Assembly: GCA_950295325.1 (NCBI GenBank)
Contig: OX485803.1
Coordinates: forward strand, 7,874,001 to 7,938,000
Source: Polytrichum commune
Taxonomy: Eukaryota > Streptophyta > Polytrichopsida > Polytrichales > Polytrichaceae
DNA: 64,000 nucleotides
Reading direction: 5' to 3'
Shown here: positions 25,401 through 37,663 of the stretch, in pieces
Layout of the letters: each line of letters begins with the position of its first letter
How positions within the stretch are numbered: position 1 is the first letter of the stretch
Made by a program: the position numbers and the translations under genes
Notes under the pieces: model-generated
Database searches by the model: none
What the model was told of the DNA's origin: nothing
The model's input: the letters and a program-made list of their open reading frames with translations, nothing else

Positions 25401-27899
25401 GTATCACACCTGAGTATCTCGAGGATTGCTGGGCTCATGGCTGCTGTATGTAACCATAAACTTCTCACCTGGAGAGAAGTCAATCAACCTAACCTACTTA
25501 CCACAAAACAAGTGTGCATTAGTCTACCTCTAGTGTGCATCCATCTCTGTGGCAATGAAAATTGCTCTACAACTCTTCAGAATTCCCTGCATTTCATGTG
25601 AAACCCTTAATTCCAAAGTCACAACACTGACTGCTACTTTCAAAAATGTAGATACGAGTGCATAGAATATATGGAAAGTGGAGAACAAAATTTAACCTGA
25701 GGGTGGATATAACGCATGAGCCGGTTGAAGGACTTCTCGCCTCCCCACACAGCAGCACCCTGCCTATGTATGGTAGCTAGATAGGTACCCAAAGGTGACC
25801 ATTGTACAAAACTCTCTGTCCAGAACTGCACAAAACAACCATGGCCCTATAAATCCCAATGGTCTCTTGGTTGACATGTTTTCCTGGGTATCTACAATTG
25901 GAACATAATACACAATATAACCTCATCCCCAGAGTATCTCAAGATTACTTACAGAGCGGTGGTAAACAGGGTCAGGCTTCTGCTGGCGTGCATCATTCCA
26001 ATACACCTCAGTCTCAGATCCAAATCGCACAACAAACTGGTCCCGACCTCTATCATCTGTGAGCCATGCCAATAGATTCTCCTGTACAGCAAACCAAAAT
26101 GTAAATACTGCTTCCAAAAGTAGCATCAAGTACTCACATACAGGTCTATAAACACTGTACCCATTACAGGTAACAACATGAATGAAAACCACCTCCAAGT
26201 CTCCAAACTGCTCTGTAGTAAATAAACAACCTACCATTTTCTATTAATATGCTCAAACAGGTGCATATGTTTCAGATACATTCAGCAGTACAGTGTGCCC
26301 CTCTTCAACACAGATGCGACCTCTTGCTCATGCAATTTTTAACTCCCTAATCGTCAAATCTGACAAGATTCATACAATACTGAACCCTCAATGTCAAAAC
26401 ATGGAAAGAGCCATACCCCGGGGGTGTAAGGCTTGACTTCAGGTGCCACCCACTCATCCGGAACTTTCATGTACTTATCAAAGTCATCAAACATGTTGAC
26501 AACAAAGACATGAGACCTGTCCAGCTTGTAACCATTTGTCTGCTCCCGAGCTGTTTGTGCTTCCTATAAACAACAACATAAAGGGTTGAGATAGCAACTG
26601 TAGGCATGAACTCAAAGATATAAAATTTGGAGATGAAACTGCTTTGCAAGAGAGTCCCTGCCCATCTAATAACACCTGCTATCTAGATGAAGGATAACAT
26701 TCATAGATATTGAACCTATGGTCCAAGGAGAACTGGCAATCTACATTTACAATCCCAAAGTGCTTCCAAGTGCGAAATGTGGAACACTATCAATTTGTGA
26801 TGAGCTGGGTTGTACCTGAGGGGTATTATACTCAATGAAAGCATAGCCCTTTGTCTTTCCATTCTCTTCCCTAGGCATCCAGAGACCATTCTCTGTGATG
26901 GCACCAATTTGACCAAAAATCTTGCGAATAACACCTTCTAGTTTCTCATACTTCTCTGCGGCCACTACCGGCAGGTTGTCAACCACTATCACATTGCCAA
27001 ATCCTGTATCTGTCTCCAGAATCTCTTCCTCTTCTTCTTCATCATCACTGCAATTTGAAGTACAATCATCAGCATGATGACCACAGTTCTGGAAGATCTT
27101 ACATTAGGTCTGGATTGACTTGTGATTTACAGATTATTAAAAAGCACATCCAAAGCTTATAATTGCCGCATGATACGTGCTGAGCTAATCCTCAACTATT
27201 TAGCACATTCGTAACCCTAAACCGGTGACAACAACAAAATTTGTAGACCCGTAACATTGAGAATCATCTATAATTCAAAATCAAATCATGTCCAGGTGCC
27301 GTAAAGGCTAGTTCAGAAGCAACACATCCCAAGCCCATAATTGCCACAACACACATGGTGAGCTAATCATCAACTATTTAGCACATTCCTAAGCCCTAAC
27401 CAGGTGACAATTACGAAATCTGTAGACCATTAATCTTGAACATCTTCCCTGATTCCAGAATCAGATCATTCCAGGTGTTCAGCTCAAATCGTTGTAAATC
27501 CCGAAAGCGCAAACTTCCCACTTCCTTTCTTGTTGGTAATCGCCAAAATTGAGAGACTATCGTTCAGTGTTTTGCACAGAATTGAATAGATAACTTGAAA
27601 TTCTTGATGCAGGTTTTAGGGTGCAATTTTCTTAACTTCAGCCATGTGAGAGTCTTGTGTAGCTCAGGGTTCAGTTGTGGGTGATTGAATTAAGTTAGGA
27701 AACAAGAATTGTAGGGTGGAAAGAAAACATCCACTCCTAACCTCTTAATCCCCATATCTTCTCCAGGGGGCAACGTAATAGATTCCAAGTCGACAGCGCT
27801 CCAGTCAATGTTCATTTGAATCCTTGGCGCCTCCACAACCATGGAATCCGGAGGCAACAGCCGATGGGGCGCCAGCGGCGCCTCTTCAACGTCCGCCAT
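22451..27899 (-). CDS. eIF3B: Eukaryotic translation initiation factor 3 subunit B
   Basis: Thirteen exons: 27742-27899, 26816-27047, 26417-26563, 25953-26081, 25697-25825, 25410-25493, 25118-25242, 24612-24810, 24330-24440, 23832-24141, 23372-23483, 23066-23174, 22451-22798. They join without a frame break to 730 aa, the usual plant length. The start MADVEEAPLAP was chosen over an in-frame ATG at 27992 because the N-terminus then matches plant eIF3b. An acidic start (SITLPPGEDMGI) is followed by an RRM (about 60-145; NVIVVDNLPV, KGYAFIEY). Then comes a nine-bladed WD-type propeller (about 160-620; GRDQFVVRFGSETEVYWND, FVQWSPLGTYLATIHRQG, GHRFAIIHGDGPRPDI). A charged C-terminal tail (WRSWLTLWRQQLDEESEER) binds other eIF3 subunits in the family. 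eIF3b is a scaffold of the eIF3 complex on the 40S ribosome. The intron after exon 11 uses a GC donor. Confidence 0.97.
27130..27490. repeat. Direct duplication (about 180 bp) in eIF3b intron 1
   Basis: Copy 1 (about 27137-27315) and copy 2 (about 27316-27490) share 'cacatcc.aagc', 'ataattgcc', 'tcaactatttagcacattc', 'ggtgacaa' and 'caaatcat..caggtg' in the same order. It lies wholly inside the first intron of the eIF3b gene, with no coding capacity. Confidence 0.7.
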
Positions 27900-30800
27900 G
27901 ATTACACTCTCTGCCTTAAACCCTAACCGCGGGGTCAGAAATCTGTTTTCACCACCGCCTTGCTGCGCAACACATTGACTGCTGGACAGCACCGCACAGA
28001 ACTACAACCTTCTCTTGAAGGCTGCAAGGAGAGCGCGTCACAGCCCTGATGCTCATGAAACCCTTCACACGAACCCCAGCAGTTTCAAAGCTTCGAGCGT
28101 TCGAAGCGGAAAGGAGCAGAGAGAGTGAGACAAACGTGCGGCGGGTGTGCAAAGTGGCGATGGCGGAAGCGAGTTGCTTCCTTCGTGGACGAGTAGCGAG
28201 CATTAGGGTTTCTTCCTTCGGTCGGCGCCAAGTTGCGAACGCGTTCCCCAAGGTTATCCTCTTCCCTCGCCAACTTATTATTAAACGCTAAACTCCACAG
28301 TATCACACTTGTGGCTACCAAAGTGTACGTGATATTACGGAAATCTGTAGTGCTAACATCGACATGTGATAATAGAGAAATAGTGTAGCATGTGATATTA
28401 TGGAATAACACAAAGTGTAGCATTGTAATGTTGAAGATGATGATTTCATGAATGGGAACAGATAATCTCTCAACTTTGCACACACGCACAAAGCTTATGG
28501 TACGATTAAGCAATCCAAGTCGTCGAGAAATACTTTGTACAAGACCTTGGTACAAGAACCCAATGTGGAGCATATCAGGAATATTATAGAGAGGGTAGTG
28601 GGAGAATGATACAATTATGGATCTACAAAATTTTGGAGACGATGAAAATTGGTTAGGTTCTCTAAGTGAGTGGGCATCTGGATGATTTTGAATTGGGTTA
28701 AGTGAAGATATGGAAGCTTTGGATGTAGGAGGGCGTCATTTGGGTAGCTAGGGCATTCAACGTGGGCTTTATGAAGATGATAAAGTAAGATAGGAACTTG
28801 ATGATTTTTGGATGACAACAATTGAGCAGTGGACTTATGAGGTGTATGTGTCTGCATATGTGAACCTTTTTGAGAAGTTGAAGCTTACTCTCTTTTTTTG
28901 CCTTCAAACAAAACACTTTGTAGATTTCAATCTTAATAGAAAATTGCATTCGTTTAAATGGTGAAAGGAAACTTGCTAGCACTCCTACTGTATGTCATGT
29001 GTGGACTAGAATGAAGTGATGATATTGAAATTTGTGCAAAAATTAGACGTTGAAGACAAGAAGCTCAAGTTGTAGTAGTTTAGATTTAAAAGAGAGAAGA
29101 AGGACTTTACCTCGATTCAATCCATTTACACAAATCTATAGAATACTCCTTAGTTTAGCAAATAAAAATTGAAGATGTCGACATGTAATTGGTTGGTCTT
29201 GGAAACACTAGGATCTTGACCAATTATGTCCAAAATTCTCCCCGGACATTGACAACCATGTATGCAGAATGGTCGAAACTTGGACTCATAGATCCCCCTA
29301 TAATGAGCCTATAAGGTTGAGGCATCTATGGCCAATAAATAAGAGAGTTTGCATTTGTTTAAGAGGAGTAATAGTGGGCAATTATTTTTCTTGCAAAGAG
29401 AATCAAATTCTAAGGAGAATGCAATTATTAAAAAGAATCGTGAATATGGAAATTGCTACAAATTTTGAAGAATAAATTTTAGGGTTACACATAGTCTATC
29501 TATAGGTTATCCAATAATTGCTCATCTCAATGCTACTCATTGGATACAACAATTATCAAAACTCTTATGAGAGTAATCAATCACAAGCTTCCACCACATA
29601 AACTTTAACTTTGTTTGCCTAAAAAATATAGATTTCATCTGTGTCGGCATTAAATGGCCCTAGCGAGCGATTAAATGGACATGTTCAATTATGGATGCCT
29701 TGACCTTAACGTGACACCACTTCAACCCTCGGGCGAAAAGGATCCACTATTTTCACAAATTGATCAATGATTATGAGGGACATGCATTTTGCACAATTGG
29801 GCTCATCTTAACTTCATTTGAAAATACATAGATGGAAAGAATATGACGTCAACTAAATGCAGACATGAATGTGGCTTAAATATCTTCATATGCCCTTTCA
29901 AATATCAAAGGGATGGCATTGAAAAGGTCAGCAATTTTTTCCATGTTGATATGGAGACAACCAACACATCAAATTCTTGACATGGAGGAACCCCGAGCAT
30001 CTTATGAAGAATTCCATTGTTTGCTAAGAAGATATTTATAAAATTGAAAATCGGTGTACAAAAATCAACTTCGAAGTCACCATTGTCATCCAAGCATAAA
30101 GTATTGCTTCTATATCTTCATTGGCAATTGATGGAAATGTCCTACAACAATAAATTCATTATGTGGTGTTCTATCTCATATTCAAAACAAAATAAATATG
30201 TATAAGGACAAGTATAAAGCAAAATCAATAGGGCTTGCATTTGAGATCAGTAGGTGGTGACTTTTGCAGCGAGTAATGCATGCACATGTATGTATTCAAC
30301 TCCTTAAGGAGCTTCTCAAATCGGTGGATCAATTTGCCGAGAGATGGCAACACGTGTGAGAGGAAGAAGACTGGGGTTTATAATTGGGGTTTAGGGGTTA
30401 GAACACATCCTCACATGGGAAATCTACGGTATCAAACCACATGATTCATTTTCAAATGTCAAACCTCCAACTTGGCCTTTCCAACAATGTGGCAGATCCA
30501 TGCACCAACAAACTCAACAATAACAAGTGGTAGAAGAAGAAGAAGACTCCGCAAATTGACAAGTGGCGTAATGAGAGGGTGTGTGGGTTTAAGGGAATCA
30601 AGATGTTTTTTTCATTGAGAATGTTGTTGAGGCCTCACTCAACAATTTCTCTCACTTTTTCAATTCTAGGTTTGTTTCTCTCATAAAACACTATGATATA
30701 GTAAGAAAAAGAACTAATTTCTCACTCAACAACTGCATTTTTTCCCTCCTACTAGTACTTTTCATGATTTCTTAACTTACTCGCTCAGTTTACTCACTTT

Positions 30801-31189
30801 CACTAACAATGGCTAGAGTCTAAATTTGTAGAATCGTCCTTAATTCATTCTAGACCATAGCCTAAGTATGTTGCAATTATTCATCTTTCTTAGCATATAT
30901 CAAAAAAATCATATTAAAAACACAAATGAAAAGCACCAAACAATAGAAACCCTGCACTTACCTATTGGTTCCCAAAGAGGGTTGCACACGAGGATTTGCA
31001 TACATTCTCCAAACTATTATTCTCCTCCAAACCGCTTCCTTGTATGCCAACCTTATGCTTGGCTTTCTCTTTTTTGGAACTCAATTGTTGCTTGAGATGA
31101 TAGGCAAACTCGAAGTCTCGTATTTTTTCCCCCGAATTTCTAGAGTTTATTCTAGACCATTTTATGTTGTTTTCCCCCTCAAATAAAAC
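27900..31189. other. eIF3b 5' region and repeat-rich intergenic DNA
   Basis: 27900-28300 is relatively GC-rich and probably holds the eIF3b promoter and 5' UTR. From 28.3 kb on I see only AT-rich DNA. 29.1-29.25 kb is homologous to 17.46-17.62 kb. Several short open frames (for example 28085-28573 minus and 30962-31240 minus) have no recognisable domain. Confidence 0.4.
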
Positions 31190-32330
31190 ACCGTAGGGTA
31201 TTGTCAGATGGCGGTTGGGGTGGTGGTGAACCCACCCCAACCTTAATATAACATAATGTAGGCTTAACTAAATACTTGGGGGGGGGGGGTTGGGAGGTGG
31301 CTAAATTCAACCCCTAATGCCCTAGTTGTGGCTTGTTGGTCCTAATGAAGGCTTAATAAAATGCTTAATGGGTGGGGGGGGGGGGGTGAAGGTGGTTAAT
31401 TCTATCCCTTAATTCCCTACTTGTGCCCTTGCTCAACTTAATGCATGCTTGATCAAATGGTTGGGGAGGGTGGGATGTGGTTAAGCCAATCCCTAATCTT
31501 GTATTTGTATCTTTTGGTCCCAATGATTAATCTCCTAACTGAGCCCAATCTGGTCCTAATGAAGGCTTAATCAAATGCCTTGGGGGGCAAAGGTGGTTCA
31601 ATGCAATTGTTAACCCCCTAACTAAACACTTTATTAGTTTAATGGCCTACTAGACTTTCAAAAATAAAATATCCAAAGTAAACCGTGAAAAATATTTTGG
31701 ATCCAAGAGAGAAGTTTATTTATTTCTTATTTTAAAATATATTTAGATAAATAAATTGTATATAAATTTAGTATAAATTTATAATATTAACAAAAATTAG
31801 CCCCGGATTTTCAAAGTTACTATGGACAATTTTGGTGCTCTCATATGGGTGTTGGGGTGGTGGTGAACCCACTCCCAACCTTGGTAACTTAATGTAGCTT
31901 AATCAAATAGTTAAAAGGGTTGGTGGGGGGGGGGGGGGGAGTTGGGGAGTTGGGGAGGTGGTCAAATGCAACTCCTAACACCATAACTAAGCATTTTTGG
32001 GTCCTATTGGCCTAATGGCGTTAAAATTTTGAAAAATAATTGAGAATAAAATTTGGAGATCTAGAAAAAAATGTCCCAAATTCGAGAGTCTTTTGTTTTC
32101 AGATTTTTGGAGTTTATTTTGGACCCATTTATGATGTTTCCCCTCACATAAAACACCTTAGGGTGTTGTCACATAGTGGTTGGGGTGGTGGTGAACCCTC
32201 TTCTAACCTTGATGTAACCTAATATAGCTCAATCAAATGCTTAAGGGTGTTTTTTTTTTTTTGGGGGGGGGGGGGTGTGTGTGGAAGGTGGTTAAAACCC
32301 ACCCCCCTAACCCCCTACATGTAGTAGTAA
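31100..32330. repeat. Degenerate tandem array with long G-tracts
   Basis: A unit containing 'ggttggggtggtggtgaaccc', 'aacctt.at.taa..taat.ta', 'taa.caaat.ctt' and then a long G-run recurs at about 31205, 31850 and 32180, with partial units near 31320, 31440 and 31560. G-runs are 31278-31289 (12), 31374-31386 (13), 31925-31939 (15) and 32263-32275 (13, after a T13 run). The preamble 'gagtttatt.tagaccca.tttat' recurs at 31140 and 32108, giving a super-period near 965 bp. No coding capacity. Confidence 0.65.
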
Positions 32331-32421
32331 CATCCTTTAGCCGCCTCACCACCTCCCTATCCAACCACTCACTCATCTTCCGATGCTCTCCACCACCTCC
32401 ATTCCTTTTGCATATATACAA

Positions 32422-32926
32422 TAATCTCCCACTTAAGTACGCACTCATTTAAGTACGCATCCCGGTTAAATGTGCAATTTTTTTGACAAAAATCAAGGTT
32501 CATACTTTATTGTTTGAACATGTCATGCAAAGTCATTTGCCGCGAATGCACATAATTTTTACGCTTGACATTCAATGTTAGTTTGTTAATGTTTTGTTAA
32601 AACATCTCAAATGATCGTCGCAGTTCATCACATAGTTGTTCAACTTCCGTTTGAACATCGGAGCCAAGAAATTGGTTGTCGATGTTGAGGACAATGTTGT
32701 GTAGAGCTTCAAAGCCTTTGGAGTCGGTAGCACTTTCTGATTCAACAAATGTCTCAATAGGCTCCATTTTATCATCACTAGGTGGTTCTTCTTTAATTCA
32801 CATCGTTTCTAGAACTTCATCAATGTCTTTCATCATAACAATACAATATTCTTCGTTGTTTGCGCCATCGATATTTAAAAAACCGCTCATTTATTTTAAT
32901 TCTTTTAGTACTTAAGTGGGAGATTA
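32422..32926. mobile_element. TA-flanked 505-bp deletion derivative of a DNA transposon
   Basis: The left end TAATCTCCCACTTAAGTAC (32422-32440) is repeated exactly in inverse at 32908-32926. TA at both edges fits a TA target duplication, as in the Tc1/mariner/pogo superfamily. Inside lies the end of a CENP-B/pogo-like transposase on the minus strand. The element is therefore a short internally deleted copy that kept both termini and the C-terminal coding part. Confidence 0.75.
32507..32890 (-). pseudogene. C-terminal remnant of a pogo/CENP-B-like transposase
   Basis: Minus-strand frame from 32890 to the stop at 32507 reads 128 codons with two internal stops (after DEVLETM and after RRSFEMF). 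The acidic stretch, the segment GFEALHNIVLNIDNQFLGSD and the final RQMTLHDMFKQ resemble the ends of Tigger/jerky-type (DDE_1) transposases, which commonly finish in an 'R-Q-x-T-L-x-x-F' motif. The catalytic DDE region and the N-terminal HTH are absent. Assignment rests on general resemblance of this tail and on the TA-flanked TIRs around it. Confidence 0.5.
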
Positions 32927-34700
32927 CTTTACTTGCAGGAAGGATCCTCCTTCCATGCTTCCTTCCTCTCCATCCTTTTCGTCCCCTTTAATACTTCCTT
33001 CCTCTTCTTCCACTCTCCACAAAATGAAACCCTCAACAATGAGGTTGGGTTTAGGGTTTTGGGGGAGGTCATGCGGATGTGGGCCTCCCCCCTAGGAAGG
33101 TAAGCCACATGGAGCCCACCACTACATTGACACCCATTCCAAAAAAATCACATTTTACCTTCAAAGTGGAAATCAAACTTATGAAGTTGCCTTTGAGGAT
33201 GATTACTGACTTCCTCCTCGTCATTTTGAGATGTTTGTTATGATGGGTTGTTCGTTCTTTCTAAACAACCAATTTCAAGAACTCCAAGTTGCGAGCCCCC
33301 TTCATCATCATTGACACTTTTTGCAATTGTGTCAAAATTCAATACATGCGTGGTCTTGCAAACATCAAGGTCTTTTACTTTGCACATCATTCTCTCCAAT
33401 TTTGACCTCATCAATTGCTTGGAACTAGAGTTTCAATTGAATGACGTCTTTTGTCTATGTCTTCTTCCAAGCGTTGATGTTCCCATGGTTACATTTGACT
33501 TTATGCACTGCCTACACGGAGTCGATATACAAGATCCCAAGATTTGAAAAAAACCAATAGACACTCTCACTCATGCATTGCTAGTTGTTGTGCATAGGGT
33601 TATATGTTTCTTCATTATTTTCCCTCCAAAATATGCCATTGAAGTTATTATTATATGTGACCATCATTTGCATGTGTTTGTTGGTGCGCAACACACACAC
33701 ACACACACACACATTTCTAATCAAGATACCATTTCCATATAAATTGAAACGCTATTGTTCGTGACTTATATTTATATCATTCTAGATCCTTGACACTAAG
33801 AGTCATTTTGTTTAGGGTTTATAATCATGTATGTGATTATTCATGTGGTGATGTATTGATTAGCAGTCTTTGTTAGACTCTATTTTAAATGTGTAGAACA
33901 ATAATTGTTCCATGTTTATTATAGTACTTTGTTGTCGAGAAGAAGTATATGAGCCCATGGAATGGATTCCAGCCCTCTCGTGAGGCCACGTCACCTTTCA
34001 ATTTCTGTCCGTCCGATGAAATTTTGTCTTCATGTCTGCCGTCGATTTTGACCGGAGCTTAACCGGAGCTTAGCTGGAGCTTTTGGCCATTCCTCCCTTG
34101 CATGTTCACATGTTCTGTTACTGAAGTTGCATGCACCCGATTGACGAGGACGGAAAGCTGGCTCTACGGAGAATGCACATATCTTCTTCTATTGCGTCAA
34201 CCCATTCGATCTGTTGTGTACAACTATTGGGCGAGTAGGAGGTGCGTCCGAACCCATTTCTTTCGTGAATCCGATCTCTCACCTGAAACCAAAATGTTAG
34301 CTGAGATCTCGCATTTGGCACTACGGAATCCTCAGAAGCTATGGCGGCATCCACTCAATCGCAAATCTCCTACTCAGAATGCGTGGGTGCGAGTACCGCC
34401 TCTGGAATGGGATACTGTCATTCGGATCACTGTGAGGGGTGGTGATGTGATTGGGTGGCTGGGGATTGATGTGCTCTCCACGTCTTGGGTCACTATAGGT
34501 TTCGTAGTTGTGGACTTAATTTATTAGTCTCCGCTACTATTTCAGAGAGTAATGTATAAGTCTTGTCGCTCTGTAGTGTCTCCCTGTGTGCGTCCTTACA
34601 GATGTGTGTTGATAAAATCTATATTTACAAGTAGGTATGGCTAGGGTTGAGAAAGAGTGAAGCTATGGTCCTGTAATTCTGGCCTGATGATTTCGCTCAA
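32927..34700. other. Intergenic; unassigned open frames and a (CA)n run
   Basis: A (CA)n run lies at 33691-33713. The minus strand at 33550-33250 is open for about 100 codons with protein-like composition (MGTSTLGRRHRQKTSF) but no family I know. The plus strand has a 141-codon open frame at 34102-34527 without a recognisable domain. It could be another captured fragment of the cluster that follows. Confidence 0.3.
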
Positions 34701-36882
34701 ATTTGTCACGACGACTACTATGCAGGAAGCTGGTGTGGTCTTTCCACATGCAGAAAGCTGCATTATTGAGGTGTGCTGAAGACTCCTTTTCGCTTCCATA
34801 CATTGTTGAGATCGATTCTTTATTCCGGTCTCTTCCTCATGTGGGTGGACATGAATTCGCCGGCCATTCTTGCTGGTGGTAGGACTGGCTTTTAGAATAT
34901 GGAAATGACCCTGTGATCTGATTGCATAAATCCAGAATGTAGGATAATATTCTCAAGATTGTTCGTTGTGAAGTGGACCATCTGTGTAGCATTGTGCTAT
35001 ACTTCGTGAATCCAGTGAAAGTTGTAGGGAAGTGCTGACACTCTTCATATTTACAATTTGGATCTGGAGTGCAGGCTTCGAAAGAAAATGCGGGGGAGTG
35101 ATTATAGCAGACTATTTGTGATGTAAAGTGGGGATTAGGGCCGATCAAAGGAGGAGGACTTAGGCAGGCGGTGGAGATTATCAAGTGGGAGTTAGTCCCT
35201 ACTACCCTAATTTAGTTTGCAGGAATGCAACGCTTAAATATGGCTGCGCTGTTGCCGCAAAACAAAGGTCGAAAGAAAGGGCCTTACAAAGGTCGAAAGA
35301 AAGGGTCTCAAAAATGTTATCAAAGTAGACCTTACAATATCTGGTGGTGAGAATATCTGCTATTACGTCTCAGAAAATTATATCCATTTTGAAGTCTGGA
35401 AGCAGAGAATGAGGTGTCTGATTTACTTCCAGGTTAGCTTTCTGATGTGCATGGTTGCAGCTCTCAAACTCAAAAATGAATACTCGGGATGTGCAACCTC
35501 TAGATTTTGTGAACTTAGTTACAGAAGATGCTTCATCACCCACATTTGAGTCTGATTCTTTCAAGTAAGATTCAAAGCTATTTTCACTTTTTTGTATCTC
35601 AATATTTGAACAATGAAAATATAGCTCTAGTGTTCTCTGCACTTAAAGATCTTCCTTTTAATTCTTTAGTAGTGTATGGTTGTCAGAATAGTCCTGCAAT
35701 GTTCCTGCATGTGAACATGGAATGCCATGTTTAGGAAGTAGGAAAGGTATCCAATCTCTCATTGTTGATCTCTGGTGTTGTTTTGTGATTGGGCCTGCAG
35801 AGCTGGAATGCTTTATAATGTGTTGCAGACTGTACGTGGATTTGCTGGTATTTACAAAGACTTTATGTCATTTCCCGAGACTTTCAACCCCTTCATATCT
35901 TTGTTACAAATGTTGAAAAGGGATGTTTCACTTCCAGAGAGTCTTTTGGCTTGAAATAAAGAAGTAACTGAGAGTCTAGAAGAGAAGCTGAAAGAACATG
36001 AGAGGTTGCGGCAACCTTTGCGCATGCGAATGAGCAAACCTGTACCCATCAAAATGTACAACCCAGTGTTTGAAGACAAGTAAGTACATCACCTCTTTAG
36101 ACAACTCTCGGTGTAGTCTGACTTTTTTGTTGTGCTTGTCTGTCTTTTCAAATACTTCAAGTAAATTCTATGGTTGTTCTGGTACATAAGGTAGACCGGT
36201 GTTGATCCAACATAGCAATAATGTGAGCACCTATATTGGAGTGTATGTAGTTAGGTGTGGATGTAAGAATGGACACCAAAAAGGCATCATGTACCTTAAA
36301 GAGATTGGACTATGTGCTCAAAATTTGTTATCCATTCTGTGCTCAATAGTCAACATAATTGGTGGCAGATATATATGACCATTTAATGAGCTTGAGAAAT
36401 CAAGAAATATGAATATCACATCTTGATATTCATATGAGCTCTGAAAATAATCAGGGAATTGGCTATGGGCATGATTTGGATTTTCAATCATCTTGTACTA
36501 ATTTTGTGTTTCATATCCTATGAGAAGTAGGTGCATTAAGAAAAGTGTCTCAAGGCCCACTTACCTGATGTGAATATATCTGATTTGTACTTCTTTGGGG
36601 TGGGGTGTTTACAACTTTGTTAAAAGTAGGGACTATGATCCCAATCGTGAGAGAGCATAAATGAAGAAGCTCAAAAAGCAGTTGAAGAGAGAAGCCAAGG
36701 GTGCAGCACGTGAGCTTCGGAAAGACAATTATTTCATAGCAGATGTAAAGGCTGGTGAAAAAGCTGTGGCACAACAGGAACGAGATGAAAAGTATCGTAG
36801 AGCTATGTCCTTCTTAGACCAACAAGAGTCCGCCTTCAAATCTGGACAACTTGGCAAAGGAAAGAAGAGGAAAAAACGTTAG
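34700..36882 (+). pseudogene. NOP14: NOP14 (nucleolar protein 14) C-terminal pseudogene
   Basis: NOP14 is a U3 snoRNP-associated factor of 40S ribosome maturation. Three exon-like blocks are clear: up to 35564 (TRDVQPLDFVNLVTEDASS, donor GTAAGA), 35801-36079 (FAGIYKDFMSFPETFNPFIS, RLRQPLRMRMSKPVPIKMYN, donor GTAAGT) and 36630-36882 (DYDPNRERA, then KREAKGAARELRKDNYF and a lysine/arginine-rich end). Splice phases between the last two agree. In-frame stops break it: TGA at 35952-35954 and TAA at 36658-36660. 34770-35440 gives weaker resemblance (EDSFSLPYIVE) with many stops. Most of the ~900-residue protein is missing. The final exon is an ordinary match to the NOP14 end, so this is a fragment copy, not a functional gene. 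Confidence 0.75.
36210..36570. repeat. Dispersed repeat, copy 2 (inside the NOP14 pseudogene)
   Basis: This interval sits in what was the last intron of the NOP14 copy. It matches 19440-19880 ('gatattcatatgagctc', 'gattggac/gatttgga', 'tttcatatc', 'aaggcccac') and 52380-52460 ('gattggactatgt.ctcaaaa'). Confidence 0.55.
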
Positions 36883-37663
36883 ATCAGCCTTGAAATCTCA
36901 CGGGTACGTGTCATATGGGATCTGGCTATACTTCTCCCCTGGTTGAACTGCAATTTCTCCATCCACTGTATGATGGGGTTGCTTAATAGCGGGATATGCC
37001 AAAGGTCCGAGGGGAATTTACAAAGAGCACACAGATAGCTTGGATGTTTGCCCTTCATTCCTAAACACTGTCCTATTAGTGCTCTATGTTAGCAACCTCA
37101 ACATTTCTGAGACGAGGCATTCTTTGAAAATTGAGATATAGCTTCAGTGCATCATATGCATTTCTATCAAGCACATTTCATATGTTTGTGGTAATTTTGT
37201 AATGGGATGTATTGCTTGGGCATCAAGAAGTGGTGACAGTTTTACATGGACAGCTCAAGTCAAACTTGTATTTGACCAATGACTGATGCGATTAGTGAGA
37301 TATGTTTACAAGTTCGTCCTAGGGCTACACGTCTATACACTTTTGTCAGTGAATGTAGGCACCACTGTTTCCACACAATTTTCACACAATGTTCATTCTT
37401 TCCACTCTTCAATGGAGCATATTCTCTTGGTTTAGTGATCTTGAGTGATTGCAAAATAAACATCTATAATACACATGCAGAATTGACATGCAAAATTTGT
37501 CAAAGTCATGCAAATCTGGCAGCAAGGTCAAGTTCTCCACTATTTTCACCGTGTACCTCAACTTCCTTGTCTGTAATGTGTGTTGCAAACATAGTGGATG
37601 CAGTTTTTAGAAAAGTACAAACTTACTTGACTACATTTGGTCTTCTGAGATCACTCTGGTGTA

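Noticed and set aside
22451-28000. Plus-strand frames inside eIF3b (for example 24583-24849, 25099-25321)
   Set aside because: They mirror eIF3b exons 7 and 8 on the opposite strand.
34102-34527. 141-codon plus-strand frame as a gene
   Set aside because: No recognisable domain, no homology I know, cysteine/tryptophan-rich composition; kept only as a possible captured fragment.
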